Below are positions 1 through 9,966 of a stretch of 64,000 nt of DNA, piece after piece. Made by a program: the position numbers and the translations under genes. The DNA comes from Amia ocellicauda (lineage: Eukaryota > Chordata > Actinopteri > Amiiformes > Amiidae), in NCBI RefSeq assembly GCF_036373705.1, contig NW_027102661.1, positions 744,001-808,000 of the forward strand, given 5' to 3'. The stretch's first letter is position 1, and each line of letters starts with the position of its first letter. The notes under the pieces are model-generated. The model saw only the letters and a program-made list of their open reading frames with translations. It was not told where the DNA came from and made no database searches.

Positions 1-84
1 TACAACATTTGAAATTAAAAAAAATTAAATAAAAAATTGTTTGTCGGGTCATTATTTACAGGGGAGACAAATAAAAACATGAGA

Positions 85-828
85 TTAATAAGCTTCCCAA
101 CGATGGATAGATCCTGAGGATGGTCGCTCAGCACGGTCAGAGTAATGAGATATCGGAGTCAGATCAGGCTCCACCTCTTTACACAGACGGATTTTTTGTA
201 GCGTTTCCTGGTTAGGAACTGTTGATTGGGGCATGTTCAGAGAGGCCATCGCCTGTAGGTAAGCATTCCAGCCTACAGGTCGGCGACTATCGGGTACCTT
301 ATTAGTGCTAGTGACACTCTTCAACAAATCAAACATGTGTGAACCTTTGATCAGTTGTCCTTTAAAAACAAATTCACCCTGTTCATTCCAAGCAGTTACC
401 CGCGGTTTCTGAACCATTTTGTGCAGGATATATTGTGCATGTCTTTTGCTTCTGGCCGGCATGTTTCTCAAAACATCCGTTACAACATCTCCCTCTGAAC
501 TCTCAACAGGTTCGGTCACCGCAACATCTTTATCAACCGTACCCCCCGCATCAGCCCCAGAACCATTTTCTTGACAGGCCATGGTTTAAGTTAAAATGTA
601 TTGATCTTTTTCACCCTGTCTAACCAGACGGAGGTAGCGCTGTAACGTGTTGGTATACAACTGGGCTTTGGAATACTGATTTAAATCGGCCCTGGCCTGT
701 ATAGCTTTCATTTCAGAGTCCAAGTTGTTTTCGGCCGTTTGTCTAATGGGCTCTGGCCCGACAACATTTTTTCTCAGTTTCTCAAGCTGCTCCTGAGGGA
801 TCAAAAACATTTTCTGAGCATATTCCAT
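85..828 (-). pseudogene. Conserved Polinton protein, 247-codon type (unit 1, nonsense)
   Basis: Equivalent of the intact 247-residue gene at 17941-18684; see that entry for the protein. In this copy a TAA at 586-588 splits the frame after the N-terminal 80 residues (ending ...EKDQYILT), just before the in-frame ATG of the downstream 165-residue part. The stop is private to unit 1; units 2 and 4 read through here. Confidence 0.8.
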
Positions 829-830
829 TA

Positions 831-1166
831 TTAACCCACTCTGGAAGCTAGAAGACTGGTTAGGAAAGGCACGGCTATGCTCAACAGCGGTCCTATAAAA
901 CCCCCGGTTTGATTAATCTTCTTTCTTTTTCTTTTAATAGAATACTTCTTATTAGCGATGATCTTGATAACCGCTTTTTGTTTTTTGAGTTTAGAATGTT
1001 GAGAAGGGGTTAGGGGTATATTACCGCGTAAGATGTTAAAAGCTATTTCACACAGGGTCTCGATCAAATCCGAGGGGGCCCCTGCAGGCACAGCTTTCCT
1101 ATGGCGCGGGCTCCCCTCAAATAACATTTGCAAAAGCGGCAGATTTCTTTTAATCCGAACAGACAT
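831..1166 (-). CDS. pX/mu-like small basic virion protein (unit 1)
   Basis: The product is 111 residues and starts at an ATG. The middle is very basic (KLKKQK at about 69 and KRKRKK at about 88), followed by QTGGFIGPLLS and a hydrophobic C-terminus, a layout typical of a conserved small protein of Polintons and adintoviruses that has been compared with adenovirus pX/mu core protein. The expected role is DNA-binding or membrane-active structural protein of the virion. It lies between the ATPase (7 nt upstream) and the 247-codon gene (2 nt downstream), so it is probably expressed from the same leftward transcript. It is open in all four units, differing by a few substitutions. The family assignment is good; the function is inferred. 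Confidence 0.75.
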   Translation of the reverse strand: MSVRIKRNLPLLQMLFEGSPRHRKAVPAGAPSDLIETLCEIAFNILRGNIPLTPSQHSKLKKQKAVIKIIANKKYSIKRKRKKINQTGGFIGPLLSIAVPFLTSLLASRVG

Positions 1167-1172
1167 TCTTAT

Positions 1173-1844
1173 TTATTTCCTTTTCTTTAGCACATACACT
1201 GCCGGCCAATCGGGCGGGCACAAACCTGTTCTGAGGCGAAAGTCTTCTGGGGTTTGTGCTTTTAAGTCCGCAATCAAGTACCCGTAGGGTTTTTTGGTGG
1301 CATCCTCAAATGCCTCCAAAAAGAACTTGGTCTGGTTAGGGTACATTTGACGAGCCAAGACGGTGACCTGTAGTTTATCTCTGGGGTTTTTAAAAAGAAT
1401 TATATAATTGGCATTTAAATTAATAGTGCGGCTTTTTTTACCTTGAAAAAATAGATTTTGAACTAAATAAATAATACTTAAATTCCTATGATGAGTGTAC
1501 TTTGTGAAAGCTTTTTCCACTTCACTGTTGTCACCGGCCTGCTCCATCAGGTCATCAAGGATCACTAGATTAGTTTGACCGGGCGGGAACAAGTCATCGT
1601 CACACAACGAGGCGGGGAGACCTTGCACAAATTTCAGATTATTTTTTTTCGAAGCCAAATCATCGTAGAGAGGTTGCCAGCAAGAGTAACACCACACTAT
1701 GTTGTCAAGAGCTTGGGACACGGTTGCGTCCACATCTTCTATGATGTTCTTTATAAGATAGCTCTTCCCCGAATTGGAGGGACCGGCTATAATACAGGAG
1801 AAAGGGTGTTGAAATCTGTTATCAAAACCACCGCTAATATCCAT
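1173..1844 (-). CDS. ATP: Genome-packaging ATPase, A32/FtsK-HerA type (unit 1)
   Basis: The product is 223 residues and starts at an ATG. A Walker A motif GPSNSGKS lies at residues about 21-28, and a Walker B strand NLVILDDL at about 93-100, followed by the sensor-like IIYLVQN segment near 125-131. Size and motif order fit the packaging ATPases of Polintons, adintoviruses and other PRD1-lineage viruses, which drive DNA into preformed capsids. The ATG overlaps the end of PolB by 11 nt, indicating tight packing of leftward genes. The same gene is intact in units 3 and 4 and has a nonsense codon in unit 2. Confidence 0.9.
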   Translation of the reverse strand: MDISGGFDNRFQHPFSCIIAGPSNSGKSYLIKNIIEDVDATVSQALDNIVWCYSCWQPLYDDLASKKNNLKFVQGLPASLCDDDLFPPGQTNLVILDDLMEQAGDNSEVEKAFTKYTHHRNLSIIYLVQNLFFQGKKSRTINLNANYIILFKNPRDKLQVTVLARQMYPNQTKFFLEAFEDATKKPYGYLIADLKAQTPEDFRLRTGLCPPDWPAVYVLKKRK

Positions 1845-4800
1845 AAGGCAGAGTGGTATAATCAGTCTTCAACACTCTTTTATTGTACACCACCCTGAAT
1901 CGTTTGTTTAGTGATCTATTTTCCAACGTGTACCCCTTTTTATTGCGATAGATCTGATTTCCGGCTGTAATAATCTCACGAGGAGGCGCGTCTTTCTCGG
2001 TTACAAAACTTTCTACCAGGGTCGTCAGAGACTTGATGTTAATGAGCTTGTTGTTACAATGGTTCAGAGTGAAACCCTTAACTTTCATACAGGTCTTACC
2101 CGCAGCCGTTCTGTATGCGTAAGTCTTAGGACCCCCTGAAACAAACTCCACTATGTGGTCCTGAGGATCTAGTTCGCTCGTTAACTCCCCAAGGTAGTCC
2201 CTGAGGGGAGGGACCCAATCCCCTGGCCTGGTGACAAAGATTACAGAGTCAGTATCATGATAGAGCGTGCGTTCCTGCAACTGATCCATTAAGTTGTACA
2301 GTTCAAGCCGGGCGTAAGCCGTGGTAAAAACCGCTATGAAAACATTAACGTTCCCCTGTTTGGTGGGGAAATCTTTAGGGGCCCTCCACTGGACCTGTGC
2401 CACGTGGTCATTTAAGAATTGAAAGTGTGATACTGCATGTTGTTTGGAAAACATAAATTCTATAAACTGTTCAGGGGTTTTAATCAAGGTTGTGTTTAGA
2501 CGGTAATTTCTTTCCCCAAACTTACCCCACAGACTGTTTAAAATCAGTTTGGACATTTGTCTCTTGGCGGGGTTTACAGTTATGTTCCCCGGCTCTAGAC
2601 GGATCCCTTCCTTTTCAAAATATTGCTGAACGTATCGCTCTTTGGCCGCGGAGTCAACACACCATGAGGGATAGCCCGATGCCTCCTGTTTCCCTTTCAG
2701 ATGGGTCATAATGTAATCAGCAAAAAGAGTATCAGATTTTTCAGAAAAATGCCAAACCTCATGCACCTTACCGACTCTGTAACCTTTCTCCACCGCCTTG
2801 TCAAGCTCAATGTTACACTAGACACCCGTCAGCGCTCTCTCTTCATCACTGTGCAGACAAGAGGTAGTTTGATTTTCAGTTTCCACACACGTTCTACACA
2901 GAGGGAACATCAATTTTCCCGAACACCTGTAAGGCAACACGGGTAAGAACAGCTCGCGAGGAGGGTACATGGTGACTTTGATCAAACCAAAGTAATGTCC
3001 AATTTCGAGAAAGTCACGATAAACAATGGTTGGACGCCCCACCGGGTACATTTTGGTCTTGTTGACATAAGGGTACAGACTGGTGAAATCATAGTAATCT
3101 ACTCTCTCACCCTCCTTTACCTCATAATGTAAACAGAGGGCGTTGGTACGACCCCCAAATAACACATCCCGGGGCTCTAGACGTTCAGGAAAGTCCAAGG
3201 TTTCCATAAACCGTTGTACCCCCGCATCCTGTTGCTTCAGGGTCGTCCACTCGTGTTTCCAAATCACCAGCACGTTCAAACCATAGGTGTTTTTTAAAGT
3301 TTCAATTCGTTCCTGGAAATCATAGTACATATCACCGCAGAGTTTTTGTGTTACGGGGTTAAAGGTGTTTGGGTCGAAGCACTGAGGACAGCCATGGTAA
3401 ATACAACCTGCAAACTCATAAGCGGTACGCCGCCCGGACACGTCGCTAAAACCGTCTAAGTCATAAGGCCCCATTTTGACTTCCCCTTGATTTAAAGCAT
3501 GTCTGATGAAGATGTTATCCCGGGCACTCAGGTATTCCAGCCACTGTATGGAGACAGTCGAAAAGTTCTTTTGTCTAGCACGATAGTTGTCAGAAGTGGT
3601 GACCGCTATAGTGTTTTTCTGCAAGAAATTGGACCGATACATTTTCATGCAGAGAGACGCTATGGTCACACTTTGCAAAGGGTCGAGACCCGATGTGTTG
3701 ATAACCTCGGCGCGGAAACGCACACAGGCTTCTTTAAGGATCACCACATCATTTTTACAATAAGCGGCCATCTCTTCTCGGAAATCAAAAACACCTCCCT
3801 TAACCGTATTGTACCATTTAAAGAATTCCTCCCTCTCATGAGACATCATAGTATCAACCCCATAATAAGAGGCGGGCGGGTAGGACCCTCGATAATTTTG
3901 AGTGTCCTTAGTATTAAAAAAATGGCAGAACCAACCTTTCTTCTGAGCCTCAAAACCCAGAGCCTTAGGCAAAGCGCTCAATTTCATGGGGAGGAAATTT
4001 AACGAGTCTATGTAACGTTAGTTGAAAGCTTCGTCGGTGAAACACATGATCTTGCTACCCTGAGCTATTATTTTTGGGGTCACCCCATTTTCCACCAGAT
4101 ACTTCATCAAAATGTAAGAATCATAACCCTTAGCATTGTGGGCAACAAATGTGTAATTGAGGTATTTTGGACCGCGATACCGCGTAAAGAAATCCCTGAC
4201 ACAACTCTCACCGCTAGCTGACCACTCACGATCCAACATGTCAATACAGTGTATATAATTAGCAACGTGGACCCCGTTTTCTTGCCGGCATTCAAAATCA
4301 AAAAAGACATACCGGTTGTGCGGCGGCTCCTTTTTAACCGGCTGAATAAAGCACTGGTGTTCGGACCCCGGGGTTAAATCAGCATTACAGATCCTGCATC
4401 TCGGCTCCAGACATTTGTGTGGTTTAACCTCATGAAAACGGTACTGGAGGCAACACTGCGGGCAATATTTAGTTTGATCACAATAACTCCGTTTTTTAAC
4501 CCCCTCAGCAGCGGCCCTCTGTACCTTATGCTCGGAAAAACAGAACGCTGAGAGACAAATCCTTAAGCAATCTTTACATCGGATGGTAGGGGCCAAACCC
4601 TTATGACATTGCGGATTGAAACAGACGTTACAGTAACCGTCACAGCGGTGCTTAAGCTTATCATTGAAGGCCTTATAACACCAATGACAAACATACGAAC
4701 AACCCAAAAAAGCCGTCAAACTCTTTATTCCAAAGTAATGACTATCACTTAGGAAGAGAAACAGTGTCTGTGTATAGGTTTCAGGATGTGTCTGAAATTT

Positions 4801-5172
4801 CACAAATACTTCCTTTACCTCACAACGGTACCACACAACAATTTTTAAAGACAACAACTCCTCAAACTTGGTGATGTCTGAAAAGGCAACCATCTGTTGA
4901 GAGTTTAAGCCGGCCCTCTGATGAAGCATTAAAGCCTCTTGCAGAGCTTGGGGTTCAGGCATGTCGGGGGTGAGTAGTTTTATTAAACTGTAAGCAAAAC
5001 AGAGCTTATTGTCCCCACTGGAACTCACCACTAATTGCCTGAGCTTGGTCCTAATTATGACGTTCTTCAAGCATTTCGACAGTCTTCTAAGCGCCCCACC
5101 CTCAGGGTTACGAACCACATTCATTACCAGAGACAGACTTTCATCAGCTAAGATGGCTGCGTTACTTTGCAA
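1834..5172 (-). pseudogene. POLB: Family B DNA polymerase (PolB), broken (unit 1)
   Basis: Protein-primed-type PolB of Polintons/adintoviruses, about 1,110 codons in one frame. Going from N to C there is a Cys/His-rich region (many CxxC pairs, 4330-4710), exonuclease motifs FFDFEC, AHNAKGYD and YCKNDVVIL, then the polymerase motifs DFTSLYP, KLILNSLWG and YHDTDS. The frame is interrupted by TAA at 4018-4020, shared with all other units, and by a TAG at 2818-2820 private to this unit. No ATG opens the N-terminal frame; it begins inside the overlap with the upstream repeat-bearing ORF. The C-terminus is intact here (no frameshift near 2000). The gene would replicate the linear genome; this copy cannot make a full product. 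Confidence 0.93.
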
Positions 5173-5945
5173 TAACGCTTCGATTTTAGCCAGACATCTA
5201 AATTATCTCCACTCAGCATTAAAGATAGGTTGCTAAACAAATCATCCCCTCTGAGTTCTAACTGTACAACATCTCGAGGTCTGACCCTTTCAGCAACCTG
5301 TTCAAGCATTTTTTGCAAGGCCTCGTGTATGTTGACAAATATTTCTGCATAATTGTCACAATTTAAAAGTTCTGCAAAATTAAAACGCTGAATCATTTCA
5401 AAATTGTTATAGGCCGGTCTATCTATAATCACGGGATCACTGGTACTCTTGGACACATCATCATTTTGAACAAAGCCTTCACCCCCTACATTCTCACAGA
5501 GCATGTCCTCCACAGCCTTATCAGTCTCAGAACCCTCCACATTCCGAACACCCCCACTGCTGACATCTACAAAACCCCCTTTTTGAGGAGGCTCATTTAA
5601 AGCCTGTAAAAGTCCTTCAAAGATATCCAACCGGTTAATGTCAAGACCCTCCTCTATAGTGATGGCTGCTTCTGCCGCCATCCTGTGTTCTAATTGTCTC
5701 AAATCATTTATAATAGGGGCAGAATTTGGTCGGGGTAGCTCCTCCAAAGCCTCCACCATTTCAAACAAATCGGGGTGAACTAGGGGGTGAGCCTCTATAA
5801 GCGCTACCGGTGGGAGGTGGTTATTTAGATCATTGACCATCTGTAACAGGTCGGGGTTCACCGGTAAGTCTGTTAATTCACATTCTATCGGTGGTAATTG
5901 GGGGTTATTTACATCATTTATCATTTGTAATAGTTCCAGGTTCAT
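5148..5945 (-). CDS. Repeat-bearing ORF overlapping PolB (unit 1)
   Basis: A 265-residue acidic product counted from the first in-frame ATG; the frame stays open upstream to about 6045 without an ATG, through a basic stretch (GKRTHKLK, APKRPSREN). The N-terminal third holds three related segments of about 20 residues with the core P-x-L-L/F-x-M-x-x-x-L/V-N/E, each followed by a Pro-rich linker (LLQMINDVNN, LLQMVNDLNN, LFEMVEALEE). Its 3' end overlaps the PolB frame by about 25 nt (more if PolB lacks a start), so it may be the PolB N-terminal extension separated by a frameshift or spliced, or a separate protein. The enzyme family is not recognised. It is open in all four units. Confidence 0.6.
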   Translation of the reverse strand: MNLELLQMINDVNNPQLPPIECELTDLPVNPDLLQMVNDLNNHLPPVALIEAHPLVHPDLFEMVEALEELPRPNSAPIINDLRQLEHRMAAEAAITIEEGLDINRLDIFEGLLQALNEPPQKGGFVDVSSGGVRNVEGSETDKAVEDMLCENVGGEGFVQNDDVSKSTSDPVIIDRPAYNNFEMIQRFNFAELLNCDNYAEIFVNIHEALQKMLEQVAERVRPRDVVQLELRGDDLFSNLSLMLSGDNLDVWLKSKRYCKVTQPS

Positions 5946-6128
5946 TGGGACATCAGAGGAGTTCACAACAGGGCCGGGGATGTTCTCTCGGGAAGGTCTT
6001 TTTGGGGCCCTAGCTTGTTCATAATCCTTTAGTTTGTGAGTTCTTTTACCAAGTCAGGACATTTTTTAATTTATTTTTTATTTTTCCAACAACCCACAAT
6101 AGTAAGGCGTTTTGTGTCTATTATAACA

Positions 6129-6730
6129 TTAAATACTGTACAATTCGTTAGTAAGGGTATTAATAAGGGTGTTTTGGCTCTCTATCACCAGGTTTTGCCC
6201 CACTAACACAAGTCTTTGATTTTGTAACAAAGTATGTAGCAACTCATGCCGACCTTCAGGAAGTAGCTCCGGGGGCTGGTGGCCTGGCTCAGCTTCAAAG
6301 GATGGTCGCTCCGGTAAATCTCGGTCGAAGGAGGCAGGGAGCGAGCGTATACTCATGGACGGAGACCAAGAAGGCCTTTGCGGTGACACCCTGGCCAAGC
6401 GCGGGGTACTGTTCCGCGTTTTTGTAGCCAAGAAATGGGTCTGGGGGAACGATGTTGAAACCAGGCCGTCGTTGGGTGGTGTGTCAGCCCTGACTGACGG
6501 CGACCCATGAGGTTGTTGGATGCCTCTATTTGTTCCGCCCGACAATGCGGCGGGCTGAATCTGGGGTGTTGAATTACCCCCAGAAGGCTGTGGCCTGAGT
6601 AGATGTTGGGGGGTCTCCATGACCACCGTGGGGGATCCTCTTGGTGATCTCACCGGGGAAGATGTTTGATCCCACTTAGACGGGGTAATTGTTCTCAATA
6701 GCTCATCCACAGAATGACTATCCCAAGAGT
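6129..6730 (-). CDS. Pro/Ser-rich ORF, probable 3' exon (unit 1)
   Basis: About 193-200 residues, rich in Pro, Ser, Thr and Gln, probably disordered for the first ~130 residues, then a Leu-rich C-terminus (LLHTLLQNQRLVLVGQN) that could form a coiled coil. There is no ATG at the start of the frame; it runs back to a pyrimidine-rich tract and a CCCAAG that could be a splice acceptor at 6730/6731. The phase left by that acceptor matches the donor of exon 5 of the spliced gene at 7407-8170, and both share ERPS-type motifs. I infer an alternative 3' exon of that gene. The frame is open in all four units. Function unknown. Confidence 0.5.
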
Positions 6731-7241
6731 CTTGGGAAGAATAAAAATATACATTACATTTACATCTTTAAACGGCGACAGAAATCAAACTTAAAACAAC
6801 ATGTCCAGGACATTCAAAACCTTTAGCTTTTTTAGACCTTTGAAAATAGCCTTAGACATTCAATACAACGCAATATTATTTACAGACAATATATTTATTA
6901 GGACTTGATAATAAATGTAAAACAGAGAAGCCGCTGTAAATAAACTGTTTCTTAAATGTTTCTTTAAAAACTGTAATATTGTTAATAAAACACACACACA
7001 CACAACAACATTTCATTTTTAAACGAACCTTCCAAGTGTAAACGATTCCTGATCCCGGGACTTCCTGTTTCACAAACGTTTTCACGATCTGTTTAAATAT
7101 TAAATACAATGAACACCTTCAAGCCTTTTCCTACAACCACTTTAAAACAGAAGTATAATAGCGGGAGATAAGTCAAACAACTTACTAAACCCTTTCGGAC
7201 GGCTTTACTTCCTAACCAGACGGTACGGCAATCGGTCATTT
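6731..7241. other. Non-coding stretch between Pro/Ser-rich ORF and exon 6 (unit 1)
   Basis: AT-rich, with a (CA)n tract near 6990-7004 and a potential splice donor GTAAGT on the minus strand near 7175. I see no gene. A 77-residue leftward frame (6876-7109) reads through the CA repeat and has no family features. Confidence 0.5.
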
Positions 7242-8170
7242 CTAAACACGTTCCCCAGAAACAAGCCTAGACCTGTCCGGACTTCTAAAGATCTTTCCCA
7301 GAACCCCCCGCCCTACAGGAAACGGTCACCCATCGCTTAAATATTAGCCCTCAACGGGCAAACAAAGCCCTTTTAAAAACATTAAAGTTTGAAAGATCTT
7401 ACTTACCTCCACAGAATAATCGTTTCTTATTTTTTTTGGCTGGTTTAGCTTTTTGCACCGCTGTGAAGGTAAGAGACATGTTTAACCTTTAACCACACCG
7501 CTTTATAAAAAGCTTTAACCTCTTACAGGCTGCAGATATATACTCACAGCTATCAGATACCGGGGCTGACGGCCTTTCAGATTCTTGAAAGGTTACTGTT
7601 CTCGTAGGTAAAACGAAACAAGCCCTCGATGTGGAAGGCCTTTCGTTGTCTCGAACCACGTTTCTTAATACTGTTAGACAGGATAATTTTTTTAAATTAA
7701 CAAAACTGGACTCAAACATCTTACAGAAACGTTATACAAACAAACAGAGGTTTAGTTCTTACCCGGTCGGCAGACAGCCTGTCTAGGGACAACCACTTCT
7801 CTTGGTCGATCCTCGGAGACATTAATCACAGGCCTTTCGATAGTATCTGTGTAATTAAAGAGACCGGCATTAATATATATTAAAACGTTTTCATAACTCT
7901 AATGAGCCTCTTCAAAACCACACACACCCATACATAAGAACCCATGAGCGCAAACACAAAAATCTTACCGTCGTTGTTCCAGATTATCTCCTCAGCGTTG
8001 GGAAATAACTGCTGTTGACTGGCTGAAAAATAATTTTACAGAACTTAAAACAGATGTTATAGCCTTATTTACAATACATGCACACAACACGCTCTGAGTC
8101 AATGAAAATAATCTGAAGACTTGCCTAAAAACTCGTTTAAATCGAAGTCGCTGATGTTGTTTCCGGACAT
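7242..8170 (-). CDS. Six-exon spliced right-end gene (unit 1)
   Basis: Proposed exons on the minus strand: 8125-8170, 7969-8022, 7763-7846, 7548-7670, 7407-7460, 7242-7312. They add to 432 nt, a 143-residue product with ATG at 8170 and TAG at 7242-7244. All introns end in AG; donors are GT except intron 1, which has the consensus GC donor (AG/GCAAGT). Every junction keeps the frame, and the internal frames are otherwise short. The product is hydrophilic, carries three ERP-type motifs (ERPVIN, NERPSTSR, SERPSAP) and a Lys-rich nuclear-localisation-like patch in exon 5. A TATA-like TATAAG lies at 8238-8243. Position next to the right terminus recalls early regulatory genes of small DNA viruses. 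No homologue recognised. Splicing is inferred from sequence only. Confidence 0.6.
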
Positions 8171-8743
8171 TGTTGATCTTTAGTCTTAAATCGAAAGGTC
8201 AGTATGAGTCTGTCGAGCTGAAGACCAGACCTTCATACTTATACTGATGGCCACATGCCGGATCTGCTTGTAAGGCATTGTTCTGGTCTGGCCTTTGTGC
8301 CTCCCTGTTACCAATTAACATATCAAAACCAACCAATAAAATGACACTGCATCAAATTTCAAATAGAAACCAAGATGGAGACGATCTCTCTCCTCTCTAC
8401 TCTAAACTTTTATTAGAACCTTTTGGTCTCTCAAAAAAACATTTTTAAGCATCAAGACCTATAGTCAACAACCACTAAGAATATTTCAGGCCTTTATAAG
8501 CGCTAAAAAACAACCTGAGCCAAGAAAATAACTATAAAGATCTAAAATAACTAGCGCTTTTACAGTGATTTTTTTTTTTTTTAATAGCGATGCTTTGTTT
8601 GGTAATAAACAAGTCACAAACTACTCAGAACAGCGTTTATCCCCGCAAAAGAGATATTTGGGTTTATTTTACAAAGCTTATAAATTATATAGGTTAAAAG
8701 TATTCTGAATGTTTTGATACCACACGCCATACCTACTGTTGTC
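8171..8743. promoter_or_regulatory. Upstream region of the spliced right-end gene (unit 1)
   Basis: It holds the TATA-like box (minus strand TATAAG, 8238-8243) about 68 nt before the ATG, flanked by inverted copies of a GGTCTGG-type motif (gaccagacc near 8224 and ctggtctgg near 8284). The rest is AT-rich with a poly-T run near 8567-8582; no gene seen. It ends at the deletion junction with the tRNA spacer. Confidence 0.5.
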
Positions 8744-9022
8744 TTCTACACCTTACGGTAGCAACAAATCTAACTACTGCTTTACTTTAACAATAATAAT
8801 GACGGCGACCACGATGACAACAAGAACAACAACAAGAACAACAACAACAACATCATCAGATTTTATTTAAAAGTGGCTACACCAGCGTTTACAATTTCAA
8901 CCTGTCTACAGACGGACTCTCTGAGTGCACCGATTTCGGGCACTCCAATGAAGAAAAGCCACCCACCGCCTCCGGGGAACCACGAGGGCAAGCAGGACGA
9001 AAAGGGCCGGCCCACAGCAGGC

Positions 9023-9095
9023 TGTTTCCGCCCAGTTTCGAACCGGGGACCTTTCGCGCGTTAGGCGAACGTGATAGCCACTACACTACGGAAAC
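9023..9095 (-). tRNA. tRNA-Val (AAC)
   Basis: A 73-nt gene with cloverleaf: 7-bp acceptor GTTTCCG, anticodon loop CTAACGC flanked by TTCGC/GCGAA, T-arm GGTTCGAAAC. One G-T wobble in the T stem. The Pol III boxes A and B are present, and a TTTT run follows about 20 nt downstream on the minus strand. It closely matches the conserved vertebrate tRNA-Val-AAC. Confidence 0.9.
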
Positions 9096-9966
9096 TGACA
9101 CCGCTGCCTCTTGCTTCAAATGGTTACCGTTAAAGCCTGCTGGTAAAACGGGCTCAGGTGTTTCAGGTCGGCTAGGCTGTGAGATGGCGTCTGAAGTGCG
9201 GCGAAAGGATGCCATTTTCACTGACCTGTTTGGCATTGCTAAAGGGCACATCAGGACACTTCGGAAACTCTTTTAAAGGCAGGACGCCCTGCGCTCTGAC
9301 AGTGCCTGCACTTAACCCAACAAGGTGATGCTGAATGGCTTGTTCAAACGTCTGGTGGTCTTCCTTCACCACCAGACTATCAGAGCTATTGTGCCTTCTA
9401 CACCTTACGGTAGCAACAAATCTAACTACTGCTTTACTTTAACATTAATAATGACGGCGACTACGACGACAACAAGAATAACAACAACAACATCATCATC
9501 ATCAGATTTTAATTAAAAGTGGCTACACCAGCGTTTACAATTTCAACCTGTCGATGGACGAACGCTCTGAGTGCACCGATTTCGGGACACTTCGGAAACT
9601 CTTTCAAAGGCAGGACGACCTGCGCTCTGACAGTGCCTGCGTTTAGCCCTACAAGGTGATGCTGAATGGCTTGTTCAAACGGCTGGTGGTCTTCCGTCAC
9701 CTCCAGACTATCAGAGCTATACTGCGCCTTCAACTACATAAGAGTAACAGCAATGTCGCCGATCCTGCTACGGTCGTATTGTAACGCAACAACATGTATC
9801 GATTTTAAAAGTGTCAGTTCCAGTGCCTCGCAAAGCTACCCTTCTGCGATCGTTTGTTCTCAAGGTCAGGATTTCTTGCCACTCCGAGGAAGAGAAAACG
9901 ACGGCCGGCCTTGGGGCAGAGAGATGGCGACGGGTAACACGGCACTGGCACGCGTGCACCGCGGGT

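Larger units (their letters stand above)
1..8743 (+). mobile_element. Polinton/adintovirus-like element, unit 1 (right half only)
   Basis: The right half of a unit: only leftward genes (conserved small protein, pX-like, ATPase, PolB, repeat ORF, Pro/Ser-rich ORF, six-exon gene) are inside the window. It ends abruptly near 8743, where element sequence (cctactgttgtct) runs into tRNA-spacer sequence (ttctacacc); the terminal inverted repeat and the last ~0.9 kb seen in unit 4 are absent. The first 84 bases are the AT-rich polyadenylation region that lies between the convergent gene sets in the other units. Orientation is given by the rightward gene set, as in unit 2. Confidence 0.9.

Noticed and set aside
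3499-4002. 167-codon rightward ORF opposite PolB, repeated in all units
   Set aside because: Shadow of the PolB exonuclease-to-palm region; no promoter, no recognisable motif.
6876-7109. 77-codon leftward ORF with CVCVC stretch in all units
   Set aside because: The Cys-Val run is the translation of a (CA)n microsatellite; no other coding signal, and it lies in a probable intron or untranslated region.
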